The position numbers and the translations under genes are program-made. This document shows, one piece after another, positions 1-8,668 of a stretch of 60,420 bases of DNA (the first letter of the stretch is position 1; each line of letters starts with the position of its first letter). Below the pieces are notes generated by a model. The model did no database searches. It was not told where the DNA came from and was given only the letters and a program-made list of their open reading frames with translations. This DNA comes from Sporolactobacillus spathodeae (lineage in GTDB: Bacteria > Bacillota > Bacilli > Bacillales > Sporolactobacillaceae): NCBI RefSeq assembly GCF_016908935.1, contig NZ_JAFBEV010000018.1, positions 1 to 60,420 of the forward strand, read 5' to 3'.

Positions 1-279
1 TCGGTGCGACTTTTCCTCGATTTGGTGCGACTCTCAAAATTCGGTGCGACTTTCTTTGATTTAGGAGCGACTTTTCCGAATTTCGGTGCGACTTTCCTTG
101 ATTTAGGAGCGACTTTTCCGAATTTCGGTGCGACTTTCCTTGATTTAGGAGCGACTTTTCCGAATTTCGGTGCGACTTTCCTTGATTTAGGAGCGACTTT
201 TCCGAATTTCGGTGCGACTTTTCCTCGATTTGGTGCGACTCCTGAAATTCGGTGCGACTTTTCCTCGATTCGGAGTTAA
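1..279 (+). repeat. 21-bp tandem array, GGTGCGACTTT family (array A1)
   Basis: About 13 units share the core GGTGCGACT or GGAGCGACT followed by a T/C-rich tail. Core starts at 3, 24, 43, 64, 85, 106, 127, 148 and 169 show a 21-bp period with one 19-bp step. Units alternate (ggtgcgac.. / ggagcgac..), giving a 42-bp higher-order repeat. The same family and orientation recur at 20203-20520. A translation exists through the array but is only a phenylalanine/glycine-rich seven-residue repeat without a ribosome binding site, so I do not call it a gene. The array may continue left of the window. Confidence 0.9.
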
Positions 280-344
280 TCTTCGGGGATCAATCCATGT
301 CTTGAGAGATCAAGCTTTCCCGTAAGCTTAACTTGCCTCAATCA

Positions 345-959
345 TTAGAGAAAGGTGGTGATTTGGCTGATAATCAGCCGCAAGCCGAAGAAAACAAATA
401 ACGCGCCAAGTATGTAATCAATGACCGGGGTGTTCGCCACCTTGAGCCAGCGTTTGACGAAACTGCCAAACAAGCATACGAGGCCGAGAAAAAACACGGT
501 GGAAAACAGGCAACCTGAAGCATAAAGAATGGGTCCGCTGGCGTCTGTCCATTTTTTCAGAGCCATTGCTGAAGCAAATATCCCGGACCAGAAAATTATC
601 GACATTGGGTTCAGTAGGGTAATCTTCAGTCCTGAGAAAAAACTGTTACCGAGCACTGCTTCGCCTGACTCTGAACGCTGGCGGGCATTGCGTATCATTC
701 GAATGCCCCAAATCAAGAGGACGACAGCACCTGTCAGACTGATTATCAGGCGCAGTGCGGGAAAATGAAAGAGCGCGGTCAGCGTTGTCATGGAAAGCGC
801 GATATAAATGCCGTCTCCTAGGGTTACGCCGAGGGTCATCTTCATCCCTTCTCTGAACCCGCGCGTCAAAGCGACATTAATCACGCCGAAAAAAACAGGG
901 CCAATCGAAAATTGCAATAGCATGCCAAGCCCAAAACCAGAAATAAAAGACATATTCAT
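345..959 (-). CDS. LysE/RhtB-family amino acid exporter
   Basis: A 204-aa integral membrane protein with about six hydrophobic segments. The N-terminal QFSIGPVFFGV stretch, the GDGIYIA segment and the mid-protein NPMSIIFW are typical of LysE/RhtB exporters, which push amino acids out of the cell by proton antiport. The start codon lies in an ATGA overlap with the end of the upstream Lrp/AsnC regulator gene, so the two are translationally coupled in one operon. The pairing suggests the regulator senses the exported amino acid. The substrate cannot be read from the sequence. Confidence 0.88.
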   Translation of the reverse strand: MNMSFISGFGLGMLLQFSIGPVFFGVINVALTRGFREGMKMTLGVTLGDGIYIALSMTTLTALFHFPALRLIISLTGAVVLLIWGIRMIRNARQRSESGEAVLGNSFFSGLKITLLNPMSIIFWSGIFASAMALKKWTDASGPILYASGCLFSTVFFLGLVCLFGSFVKRWLKVANTPVIDYILGALFVFFGLRLIISQITTFL

Positions 960-1390
960 CCAGCCTCCTTGATGCAGGAAAGTGCGATCAGCGTATTCGT
1001 CCGGCGGATACCGCTTATCTTTTTCAGATAACTGGATAGAAACGTCTCCAGCTCTTCAGTGCCAGAACTTGCGACTTTGAGTAGATAATCATATTCGCCG
1101 GCAAGATGGTGGCAAGCGAGTACATGCGTCGATTGCAACACCTTTTCGGTAAATTCCGGGATTGCTCGCGGCGAATCGAGTGTAACGAAAATAAATGCCA
1201 TTAGCGGTCTACCCACTTTTTTTTGATTTAGACGAACTGTATAGGATTCAATGATCCGCTGCTGCTCCAATTTGCGAATCCGCTCGGAAACAGCTGGCAC
1301 TGTCAAATGAATATGACGGCTGATTTCTGACAATTGCATCCGAGCATTGCTCTTTAATAAATCAATGATTTTTTCATCTATTGCATCCAT
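956..1390 (-). CDS. Lrp/AsnC-family transcriptional regulator
   Basis: A 144-aa protein with an N-terminal winged helix-turn-helix (about residues 5-55, starting DEKIIDLLKSNARM) and a C-terminal RAM ligand-binding domain (about 65-140, with HLAGEYDYLLKV). Length and domain order match Lrp/AsnC regulators, which bind amino acids and oligomerise on DNA. It is the first gene of a two-gene operon with a LysE-type exporter. A ribosome binding site (aagaaagg) precedes ATG 1390, and a perfect 10-bp inverted repeat upstream (1425-1457) is probably its own operator. The amino acid ligand is unknown. Confidence 0.9.
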   Translation of the reverse strand: MDAIDEKIIDLLKSNARMQLSEISRHIHLTVPAVSERIRKLEQQRIIESYTVRLNQKKVGRPLMAFIFVTLDSPRAIPEFTEKVLQSTHVLACHHLAGEYDYLLKVASSGTEELETFLSSYLKKISGIRRTNTLIALSCIKEAG

Positions 1391-1424
1391 GGCAACGGAC
1401 CTTTCTTAATATTTTCAGATAATT

Positions 1425-1457
1425 ATACCTATTTTCATCATGATATTAAATAGGTAT
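1425..1457. promoter_or_regulatory. Palindromic operator upstream of the lrp-lysE operon
   Basis: Arms ATACCTATTT (1425-1434) and AAATAGGTAT (1448-1457) are perfect inverted repeats separated by 13 bp, in an AT-rich region 35-67 bp before the regulator start. This fits an autoregulatory Lrp/AsnC site. The assignment to this regulator is inferred from position. Confidence 0.65.
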
Positions 1458-1589
1458 CGGTAATAAATTAATATTATTTTTTTTTATAAAAATATAGTTT
1501 AAATATTTAAGTGTTAATTTTCCTAGATAGATCAAGCCCTCGAACCTGATGACTCACGCATGAATTCACTAGATTTTAAAAGATGTCTG

Positions 1590-1619
1590 TTGTTTGGTTT
1601 CTATTATTCATGCTATGAT
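1590..1619 (+). promoter_or_regulatory. Sigma-A-type promoter for the EAL-HDOD gene
   Basis: TTGTTT (1590-1595), an 18-bp spacer, then TATGAT (1614-1619), 38 bp before the ATG at 1658. Both boxes are near consensus but not perfect. Confidence 0.5.
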
Positions 1620-1657
1620 GGAAGCGGTATATCACCTATTTTCGTGAGAATCGAGAG

Positions 1658-2878
1658 ATGAACAGATTGGAAGTTTATGTGGCGCGTCAGCCTATTTTTG
1701 ACAGAGAAATGAATCTTTATGGCTATGAGCTGCTGTATCGCAAAAGCGAGAACAATTTCTTTGAAGGCATTGACGATGACCGAGCGACAGCTGCCGTACT
1801 GGCAAACTCTGTACTCGTGATGAATTTTAACCATTTAATTGACAGAACACGTGGTTTCATCAATTTTCCTCAGAATTTCCTGACACATGAACTGCCACGT
1901 CTGCTCCCGCCTCAGAAAGTGGTTGTTGAAATACTCGAAACCGTCGCCGTCACAAAGGAAGTCATTGCCGCCTGCAAAATGCTGAAGTCTTACGGTTATA
2001 CGCTGGCGCTCGATGATTTTACGCTGCATCCCGATTATTTCACGTCGGGTCTCATTGATCTGGTGGATATTATTAAAATTGAATATCCGCGCATTAGTCT
2101 ATCGGACCAGCAAGCCTTGATCCAGCGCTATCAGTCGCGCATCCTTTTCCTTGCGGAGAAAATTGAGTCCGCTGAGGATTATGAACAAGCAAGAACTATG
2201 GGTTATAAATTGTTTCAGGGCTATTTCTTCAGCAAACCGATGATTCTCAATCGCACGGATATTCCCACGTTGAACGAATCCATTCTCAAATCTTTGCGCG
2301 AATTAAAACGCAAGGAACCCGATTTTTATAAAATGTCGAAATGGCTAGCAGGCGATGTTGGCTTATCTTATAAGATCATCCGCTTGTCCAATCTCGCCGG
2401 TTATGGCAGTATTCTCCCGATTCGCTCCATCCGTCAGGCCTTGGCGCGAATCGGTATTTCCGATCTGCGGCAATGGATGAATGTCATGCTTCTTCAGGAT
2501 CTGAAAAGCGCCGAAAATAACGAATTAATCAAAATGTCAACGATTCGCGGAAAGATGCTGGCGCAACTCGCCCATGAATGCGGACAAGAGAAGCGCGAAC
2601 CCGTTTTCCTGATCACCGGATTGTTCTCATCACTTGATGATTTGTTGAATGATTCGATGGCGCATATTGTCCAAAAGCTGTCGTTGACTGATGAGGTGAG
2701 TCGCGCCTTGCTTGGTGAAAAAAACGACTTGCGCATGCACCTTGACGCGCTGCTTTCTTTTGAACGGGCGGATTGGCCGAGTTTGGGCCGCTATCTCAAT
2801 GAATCGGAAATTCCGTTTGAACGCTATATGCAGATTTATTTAAATGCCCTGAATTGGCAGCAGACGCTGAGCTTTTAA
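1658..2878 (+). CDS. EAL-HDOD domain protein, probable c-di-GMP-related signalling protein
   Basis: A 406-aa cytoplasmic protein. Residues about 5-195 form an EAL-type domain and about 200-400 an HDOD domain, the arrangement of Bacillus YuxH. The EAL signature is altered: the usual E-A-L is E-L-L in YGYELLYR, and the DDFG-type motif reads DDFT followed by IKIE, while QGYFFSKP is retained. Catalysis of c-di-GMP breakdown is therefore doubtful, and a binding or regulatory role is possible. Transcribed alone; a degenerate R element and a bidirectional terminator follow it. Confidence 0.85.
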   Translation: MNRLEVYVARQPIFDREMNLYGYELLYRKSENNFFEGIDDDRATAAVLANSVLVMNFNHLIDRTRGFINFPQNFLTHELPRLLPPQKVVVEILETVAVTKEVIAACKMLKSYGYTLALDDFTLHPDYFTSGLIDLVDIIKIEYPRISLSDQQALIQRYQSRILFLAEKIESAEDYEQARTMGYKLFQGYFFSKPMILNRTDIPTLNESILKSLRELKRKEPDFYKMSKWLAGDVGLSYKIIRLSNLAGYGSILPIRSIRQALARIGISDLRQWMNVMLLQDLKSAENNELIKMSTIRGKMLAQLAHECGQEKREPVFLITGLFSSLDDLLNDSMAHIVQKLSLTDEVSRALLGEKNDLRMHLDALLSFERADWPSLGRYLNESEIPFERYMQIYLNALNWQQTLSF

Positions 2879-2953
2879 GCGGTCGAATGGTGCCTCAACT
2901 CGAAAACAGGCGTATTTTCGCGCCCCGTTTTCCACGCAAAATCCACCTAAGAT

Positions 2954-3130
2954 AAACTTGGCATAGCCAAGTCTTTTTTTGCAAAAATTACGCTCCGGTT
3001 GCTCGCTTGCCGCGGGCGCCGCGCGTCTCCTCAGACAAGCGAGAATCTGCGGGGTCTCACTTGGCTCGCTTTTCCCGCAGGGTCTCGCACCTTCGCTCCA
3101 TTTTTGTGCAAAATCTACATACACTTTATC
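2954..3130 (+). repeat. R element copy R1 (complete)
   Basis: Begins with a mini-hairpin TTGGC-ATA-GCCAA followed by a T-run, then GCTCGCTTGCCGCGGGC, a middle part with the inverted pair CTGCGGG/CCCGCAG, and ends TTGTGCAAAATC...TATC. Its 3' end meets the A-run of the terminator at 3133. This is the reference copy for the family. Confidence 0.9.
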
Positions 3131-3132
3131 TT

Positions 3133-3173
3133 AAAAAAAAGGCCCAGTCCCACTTGAGGACTGAGCCTTTTTG
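3133..3173. terminator. Bidirectional rho-independent terminator
   Basis: Stem GGCCCAGTCC / GGACTGAGCC, with A-run before and T-run after, between the convergent EAL-HDOD gene (+) and PTS gene (-). It can serve both. Confidence 0.85.
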
Positions 3174-3182
3174 ATGATTGCT

Positions 3183-5174
3183 TTACTTTTTGTAAACTTT
3201 GACCAGTTCGTTGCCGGAATCTGTTGCACCGGTTTGCGGTGCGACGGCTGCGAATTCATTTGTATTGGTTACAAGAACCATCGTTGTACAGTCAAAGCCG
3301 GCTTCTGCAATCTTGTCTGGTTCGAAGGTGCCGAGAAGCTGGCCTTTGTGAACCGTGTCGCCAGCTTGTACGGAAGCCTCGAAATATTTACCGTTCAATT
3401 GAACCGTATTAATCCCAATGTGAATCAGCACTTCTGCACCGTCTTCCGACTTAAGCCCGTAAGCATGTCCGGTCGGGAAAACGACACTGACTTCGCCATC
3501 AACCGGGGAAACAAGTTGACCGGTCGACGGAACAATACCAACACCTTTACCCATCGCTTCGGAGCTGAATACCGGATCGTTCACTGTCTTCAGGGCAACT
3601 GCTTGGCCATCAAGCGGACTGAACACTGTATCCACGAGTTGCAGGCCTGTCGTATCAACAGCCGGTTCTTCTTCAACTGCTACCGCGGCTTCGCTTTTCG
3701 CCGCTTGTTTAGCGTTTACCGCAGCTGTCTTTTTCTCGGTTAGGCTTTTCTTACCGGAAGTGACTTTGGCAAACAATTTCTCAGTATTGCTTTCATTAAA
3801 GCCGAAAGCGAGAACGAGCGCAAAGGACGAGAGCCACGCAATCACACCAGCAATTCCGGCCATCATGACACTCGAGTTGTGCCCGATAAACAGCGGCATT
3901 TCGAAGATGTTCATAATCGGTGTATATTGGAAACATTTTACTCCAGCAGCACCGATCACGGCGCCACCGATCGCACCGCCAATCAAACCGAAAATAAATG
4001 CTTTTTTATACTTCAAATTGATACCGTATATCGCTGGCTCTGTAATTCCGAAGAAGGCACTGATCAAGGCGGAAATGGCGATTTCTCGATTTTTCAGTTT
4101 CTTCGCCCGAATAGCTGCAGCAGTGACCGCGCCGAACTGGCCGATTACCGCAACGAACATGACTGCGAGCAAAGTATCATAGCCGTAGGCTTTGATATTG
4201 ATCAGAGAAATTGGCAGGATTCCCCAGTGCAGACCAAAAATAACAAAGATTTGGAACGTGCCGCCAAGGATAGCGCCTGCGACAAGCGGGCTCAAATTAT
4301 AAAGAAATTTATAACCGTAAGCCAGTACCATGCCCAGGCCATTGCCAAGTGGTCCGATGATGAAGAACGTCAGCAGACCAGCGACAATCAAAGTAAGAAA
4401 AGGTACAAAGACAAGCTGCATGACGTCTGGAATATGTTTTTTAAACCAGCGTTCGATATAGCTTTCCAGCCAAATGGCGAGGATCGTCGGAATAACTGCG
4501 CCGCCATAAGTTTTGAAATTAACGGCATAACTTCCCAAATGCGTTAAATCAGGAATTTTCGCGTCTGTCAGCGGATAAACCATCGCCGCAGCAAGAGCTA
4601 CTGCGATAAATCGGTTGGTATTAAACTTATCCGCGGCCGTAATCGCAATAAATATTGGAAGAAAAACAAATACGCCGGTAGCCAACGCATCAATACTGAT
4701 GTAAATCGGTGAACGGGCCGGCAGCAGATTAAACGTGGCGATCAAGATTGCAAGACCTTTGAGTACACCCGCCCCTGCCAAGACGGAGATAAATGGCGTA
4801 AAAATACCAGACAGAACAGCGACAAATTTTTCAAACCATTTTTCTTTCTCGGCGGCTTCTTCGACTGGATCAGTGCCGTCCGCACGCAATCCCGTTGACG
4901 TTTCACTGTCAACCGCGCTAAAACGATACGTATCCATAATTGTATCAAAGACTGGGACCACTTCGTCGCCAATAACCACTTGATACTGTCCGCCGGCGCT
5001 GACCGCGGTTAAGACCTTCGGCAACTCTTCAAGTGCCGCTTTATTCGCCTTCGACGTGTCTTTCAGGCGAAAGCGCAGGCGGGTGGCGCAATGAATCAAT
5101 GAATTCACATTATCTTTACCCCCAACGTTGGCAACAATATCATTTGCCAACTGGGTGTAATCTTTCTTGGCCAT
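3183..5174 (-). CDS. bglP: PTS beta-glucoside-type transporter, EIIBCA
   Basis: A 663-aa sugar permease of the phosphotransferase system. IIB comes first with phosphorylated Cys29 (IHCATRLRF), then the IIC membrane domain (about 110-470), a charged Ala-rich linker, and a C-terminal IIA with paired His570 (FPTGHAYG) and His585 (VLIHIG), the same 15-residue spacing as in IIA-Glc. The B-C-A order with a fused IIA is that of BglP-type transporters. It imports and phosphorylates a sugar, probably a beta-glucoside; trehalose or sucrose cannot be excluded. No phospho-glucosidase or antiterminator gene lies beside it, which is unusual. RBS aggagg precedes ATG 5174. Confidence 0.85.
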   Translation of the reverse strand: MAKKDYTQLANDIVANVGGKDNVNSLIHCATRLRFRLKDTSKANKAALEELPKVLTAVSAGGQYQVVIGDEVVPVFDTIMDTYRFSAVDSETSTGLRADGTDPVEEAAEKEKWFEKFVAVLSGIFTPFISVLAGAGVLKGLAILIATFNLLPARSPIYISIDALATGVFVFLPIFIAITAADKFNTNRFIAVALAAAMVYPLTDAKIPDLTHLGSYAVNFKTYGGAVIPTILAIWLESYIERWFKKHIPDVMQLVFVPFLTLIVAGLLTFFIIGPLGNGLGMVLAYGYKFLYNLSPLVAGAILGGTFQIFVIFGLHWGILPISLINIKAYGYDTLLAVMFVAVIGQFGAVTAAAIRAKKLKNREIAISALISAFFGITEPAIYGINLKYKKAFIFGLIGGAIGGAVIGAAGVKCFQYTPIMNIFEMPLFIGHNSSVMMAGIAGVIAWLSSFALVLAFGFNESNTEKLFAKVTSGKKSLTEKKTAAVNAKQAAKSEAAVAVEEEPAVDTTGLQLVDTVFSPLDGQAVALKTVNDPVFSSEAMGKGVGIVPSTGQLVSPVDGEVSVVFPTGHAYGLKSEDGAEVLIHIGINTVQLNGKYFEASVQAGDTVHKGQLLGTFEPDKIAEAGFDCTTMVLVTNTNEFAAVAPQTGATDSGNELVKVYKK

Positions 5175-5187
5175 CTCATATCCTCCT

Positions 5188-5205
5188 ATAAAACGTTTGC
5201 AAAAT
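5188..5205 (-). promoter_or_regulatory. cre-like catabolite repression site
   Basis: On the - strand TTGCAAACGTTTTA matches the first 12 positions of the CcpA consensus TGNAARCGNWWWCA and fails at its last two. It lies between the -10 box and the RBS of the PTS gene, where bound CcpA would block transcription. A LacI-family operator is the alternative reading, because AAACGTTT is a perfect palindrome. Confidence 0.5.
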
Positions 5206-5207
5206 AT

Positions 5208-5236
5208 ATTTTACATTATGAGGTTTATTTTATCAA
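5208..5236 (-). promoter_or_regulatory. Sigma-A promoter of the PTS gene
   Basis: Reading the - strand: TTGATA (5236-5231), 17-bp spacer, TAAAAT (5213-5208), about 34 bp before the start codon. Good match in sequence and spacing. Confidence 0.65.
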
Positions 5237-5278
5237 AATTTTTTTCATATTGATGTGACGGCAAAGTGACCGTTTCCG

Positions 5279-5876
5279 GTGAAAAACACCGAGTACTTAT
5301 TTGTTGCAAATAGGCTCTGGCTGCTCGCTTGCCGCGGGCGATCCGTGAGCCTCCTCAAACAGGCTAGAATCTGCGGGGTCTCACTTGGCTCGCTTTTCCC
5401 GCAGGCGTCTCGCACCTTCGCTGTAATTTTTCTTGGAAAATCATATCCGTTCTTTTTTGTCGAGAAAAACGAGATACTTTCTTGTAACAATTACGCTCCG
5501 GTCGCTCGCTTGCCGCGGGCGATCCGTGAGCCTCCTCAAACAGGATAGAATCTGCGGGGTCTCACTTGGCTCGCTTTTCCCGCAGGCGTCTCGCACCTTC
5601 GCTGTAATTTTTCACGCAAAATCATATCCGTTCTTTTTTGTCGAGAAACACAGTGTACTTATTTGTTGCAAATAGGCTCTGGATGCTCGCTTGCCGCGGG
5701 CGATCCGTGAGCCTCCTCAAACAGGCTAGAATCTGCGGGGTCTCACTTGGCTCGCTTTCCCGCAGGCGTCTCGCACCTTCGCTGTAATTTTTCTTGGAAA
5801 ATCATATCCGTTCTTTTTTGTCGAGAAAAACGAGATACTTATTTGTAATAAATAGGCTCTGGCTGCTCGCTTGCCG
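5279..5876 (+). repeat. R element copies R2-R4: tandem block, 181-bp period, 3.3 copies
   Basis: The anchor GCTCGCTTGCCGCGGGC occurs at 5323, 5504 and 5685, exactly 181 bp apart, and a fourth copy (5865) breaks off after TTGCC. Each unit holds the R core plus a linker containing gagaaaaacgagatactt or a close variant. The copies are nearly identical, so the amplification is recent. Six-frame open frames here are artefacts. From 5877 to 5999 I see nothing. Confidence 0.9.
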
Positions 5877-5999
5877 AGCTTTTACCCTACCACCGGTTGC
5901 AGCAATTTTTTTATAGTTTTTCCTGAAACAGTTGATTTATGTTCTTTTAGAACCTTAATGGCGTGTTATCTACCGGTTTGATTTACCCGTTGACTTGCT

Positions 6000-6797
6000 T
6001 CAGCCATACCTAGCAACGATCCAATGGCCGATCGACTGAAAACCTAATTTTTCATAAATGCGTCCGGCATCCGGGTTGTCATAAAATAGACACGCGGTCT
6101 TGTGTTCCGCGCGGAGTGCCGCAAGGATTTTAATCAGACAGCTTGTCGCCAGACCTTGGCGCTGATAATCTGGAAGCGTGCAAACCCCAACAATCATCGC
6201 TGCCGATCGTGTTTCCGCGCTCGTCGATGCCGCACTAATCGCCCGATCATCTTTTTCTACATAAAAAGAACGCGAAATCCCTTTCTCCATATTTCGCTGC
6301 AACAAGTGGTGATCTTCTGAAAGGGCATGGAACGCCGGGATAGAAGCACGAAGGCGAACCATTTTTTCTGCCTCTTCAGGAAACAGCATACGAACGTCTT
6401 TCTGCTGTCCTTGCCCGTTCAGTGGCAGCGCCGCCTCCCGTTGCGCGTAACAGCACGTCTGCTTGGTCTTGAGTGGTTGCCAGATATAAGGCATCACCTG
6501 GCGCACCAGCATGTCCAGACCGGAAAGCTGTCTCATCCGTCCGTCCAAATTAATGATGCGGCCCCATCCCTCGGCATCTAGCTTTTCAAGCGATGGTGCA
6601 TAGGGGATAAAATGATTAAAATAGCGCATCAGTACCGCAACCAACTGGCCATCCCCGTTGAAATCACCCCAGAGCGTCACTGGATCGTCAAATCCGTACG
6701 CTTCAATATCGCCGATGATAAAAAGATTTTCTGCCGGCTGTCTGTTCAAAAGTTCAAGAACCGTCTCTTTATCCGCGTTTGCCAATTTTCGAATCAT
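6000..6797 (-). CDS. GNAT family N-acetyltransferase
   Basis: A 265-aa protein. The C-terminal half has a GNAT acetyl-CoA-binding fold: VGVCTLPDYQRQGLAT (about residues 203-218) gives the Q-x-x-G-x-A/G loop, followed by FYDNPDAGRIYEKLGF, the typical beta6/beta7 segment. The N-terminal half (about 1-130) looks like a second, degenerate GNAT-like domain. The substrate is unknown. Single gene on the - strand, with gggga as ribosome binding site before ATG 6797. The closest relatives I recall are uncharacterised acetyltransferases of Bacilli. Confidence 0.8.
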   Translation of the reverse strand: MIRKLANADKETVLELLNRQPAENLFIIGDIEAYGFDDPVTLWGDFNGDGQLVAVLMRYFNHFIPYAPSLEKLDAEGWGRIINLDGRMRQLSGLDMLVRQVMPYIWQPLKTKQTCCYAQREAALPLNGQGQQKDVRMLFPEEAEKMVRLRASIPAFHALSEDHHLLQRNMEKGISRSFYVEKDDRAISAASTSAETRSAAMIVGVCTLPDYQRQGLATSCLIKILAALRAEHKTACLFYDNPDAGRIYEKLGFQSIGHWIVARYG

Positions 6798-7029
6798 TTA
6801 TATCCCCCGTTTCTGCCCAAATTCCTGTCCCAGCAACCGCCAGGCATTCTTTTTATTTATTTTAGGCATCTTGATTTCAGAAAAAAGTGAGAATAAGCAC
6901 AGCACGATTGCTCGATTTTCTATGTTTCATTAAGATTAATTTTTTCAGATCCAATCAATAATTTATAATTTTCGTGGACCAAGCTGTTATAATTTAATTG
7001 GAAAATTTCTGAGGAAAGGACAATGTGCG

Positions 7030-7866
7030 ATGCGTGTTCTTTTGGAACAACCGGTCTGGCGAGTCATCGATCAATCGTCTTTTGGACCCTCTTTTGATGG
7101 AAAACAATCTTTTGCGATTGACGATGCGCTGTGCGCGTCCTGCGGCAGCGGACTTGCTCCGGCAACTGCCCGGTTGTGGGTTCATGACCAAACGATCATG
7201 CTTGGTATTCAGGACACACGCCTGCCTCATCTTGCCGACGGGCTTCGTGTCCTGCAAAACGCCGGGTATCGATTCGTTGCTCGGAATTCCGGCGGACTCG
7301 CCGTTGTTCTTGATCGCAATGTACTCAATCTCTCGCTGGTTTTTTCAGAGAAAGATCGCGCGCTCTCCATTGATGAGACCTACCAAGCGATGGCCGATTT
7401 AATCGAAGAATTGCTCAGTCCGTATCATCTTCAGCCGCAAACGGGTGAGATCACCCATTCTTACTGTCCTGGGCGCTATGATTTGAGTTGCGACGGGCGT
7501 AAATTCGCCGGAATTTCGCAACGCCGCGTCAAGAAAGGCATCGCCGTCCAAATCTATCTTTGCGTCGCAGGCAGCGGTTCGGCACGCGCCGAGCTCATTC
7601 GCGCTTTTTATCAGGCAGGTTTGCAAGGCGAAAGGACGCCATTTGTCTATCCGGATATTTTCCCCGAATCGATGGCTTCACTGGAGGAACTCTCCGGACT
7701 GAAGCTGACCGTTGCAGAAATTTCCGCAGCGTTGCTACGCATTCTTCGGACACACGGCCGGCTTTCGGCTGAATCACTGACGCAAGAAGAAACACAATTG
7801 TTCGGCTATTATTATGAGCGGATGATTCGTCGGAATGAAAAAGCATTTAACAGTCTCGGAGAGTAA
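7030..7866 (+). CDS. lipL: Octanoyl-[GcvH]:protein N-octanoyltransferase LipL
   Basis: A 278-aa member of the lipoate ligase/LipB fold. Cys146 in HSYCPGRYDLS and the lysine of DGRKFAGISQRR (Lys158) are the expected catalytic residues; in Bacillus LipL the cysteine carries the acyl intermediate. LipL moves octanoyl or lipoyl groups from GcvH to the E2 subunits of 2-oxoacid dehydrogenases. ATG 7030 is preceded by gaggaaagg; an upstream ATG at 7023 is in another frame. A TATAAT box lies at 6988-6993 without a clear -35. In Bacillus lipL lies near pta and hemQ; here they are about 9 kb apart. Confidence 0.9.
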   Translation: MRVLLEQPVWRVIDQSSFGPSFDGKQSFAIDDALCASCGSGLAPATARLWVHDQTIMLGIQDTRLPHLADGLRVLQNAGYRFVARNSGGLAVVLDRNVLNLSLVFSEKDRALSIDETYQAMADLIEELLSPYHLQPQTGEITHSYCPGRYDLSCDGRKFAGISQRRVKKGIAVQIYLCVAGSGSARAELIRAFYQAGLQGERTPFVYPDIFPESMASLEELSGLKLTVAEISAALLRILRTHGRLSAESLTQEETQLFGYYYERMIRRNEKAFNSLGE

Positions 7867-7998
7867 TTGCTGCCACCTGAATCTGCCCATTGCAAGCGAA
7901 AGATTATAAAAAGCATAAACCGGAAACCCTTTTAATACCCATCACAATCAGCGCTAGCCCCGGAAATTTCACCGCATAGAGAGGAAGCAGTAAACACC

Positions 7999-8628
7999 AT
8001 GAATTATGTTGCACGAAGCGGGTTTGCTCTGTCTGCATTGCTTATCGGATTGAATCTTGCTTCATGTTCTTTAATGAATCCCAATGCACAAATTGACCAA
8101 GCCTCTACTGTCAAACACGCTCAGACAGCAACGAAATTAGAAGCGACCAAAACCACTCCAAAAAAAGTCCAGGAAAAAAAGGTGACCGTGAACTGGAACA
8201 AGCCATCTGGAGGTCCTTATCCGAAACTTAAAAGCGGCGAACCTATCTGGATCGACGTGTCGATTAAAGACCAACGCGTCTATATAAAAGACGGCGACAA
8301 AACGATCTATACGATGATTGCTTCGACTGGTCTCGATACCGATCCGCAAACAACGACGCCAACGGGTACCTATTATATTCAAGGCGAACGCGGTAAATGG
8401 TTTTATTCGCCGCGCTACAAAGAGGGTGCTGAATACTGGGTTTCCTGGAAAAATCATGGCGAATTCCTGTTTCACAGCGTGCCAATGAATGAAGATAAAA
8501 AGGTTCTCGCGGCAGACGCCGCACGGCTCGGGGAAAAGGATTCTCATGGCTGTGTGCATTTGACGGTACCGGATGCCAAATGGATCTATGAAAATATCGC
8601 CTACAATACAAAAGTCGTGATTCATTAA
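7999..8628 (+). CDS. L,D-transpeptidase (YkuD family) lipoprotein
   Basis: A 209-aa lipoprotein: hydrophobic leader ending in the lipobox LASC with Cys23, a Lys/Thr-rich spacer (about 30-65), then a YkuD catalytic domain. The active-site motif is SHGCVHL with Cys185, and the earlier conserved His lies in EFLFHSVPM. The enzyme cross-links or modifies peptidoglycan outside the membrane. It may be co-transcribed with lipL, 132 bp upstream, as no terminator is visible between them. A strong terminator overlaps its last codons. RBS gaggaag lies 12 bp before ATG 7999. Confidence 0.9.
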   Translation: MNYVARSGFALSALLIGLNLASCSLMNPNAQIDQASTVKHAQTATKLEATKTTPKKVQEKKVTVNWNKPSGGPYPKLKSGEPIWIDVSIKDQRVYIKDGDKTIYTMIASTGLDTDPQTTTPTGTYYIQGERGKWFYSPRYKEGAEYWVSWKNHGEFLFHSVPMNEDKKVLAADAARLGEKDSHGCVHLTVPDAKWIYENIAYNTKVVIH

Positions 8629-8646
8629 TGAATCACGACTTTTTTC
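8609..8646 (+). terminator. Rho-independent terminator after the L,D-transpeptidase gene
   Basis: Long stem AAAGTCGTGATTCAT / ATGAATCACGACTTT followed by a T-run. The left arm includes the last codons of the gene and the stop codon lies in the loop region. A-rich flanks make it usable for the - strand gene at 8669 too. Confidence 0.85.
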
Positions 8647-8668
8647 TTTGCATCCATTCTATGCTGCT

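Noticed and set aside
4-279. A 91-residue frame with repeated F-G-A-T-F and L-G-A-T-F heptads
   Set aside because: It is only the translation of the 21-bp array; no start signal, and the same DNA repeats in other intergenic places.
5279-5675. Several 80-90 residue frames with ACRGRSVSLLKQ-type sequence
   Set aside because: The same peptide appears wherever an R element lies, in different frames and with frameshifts; it reflects the repeat.
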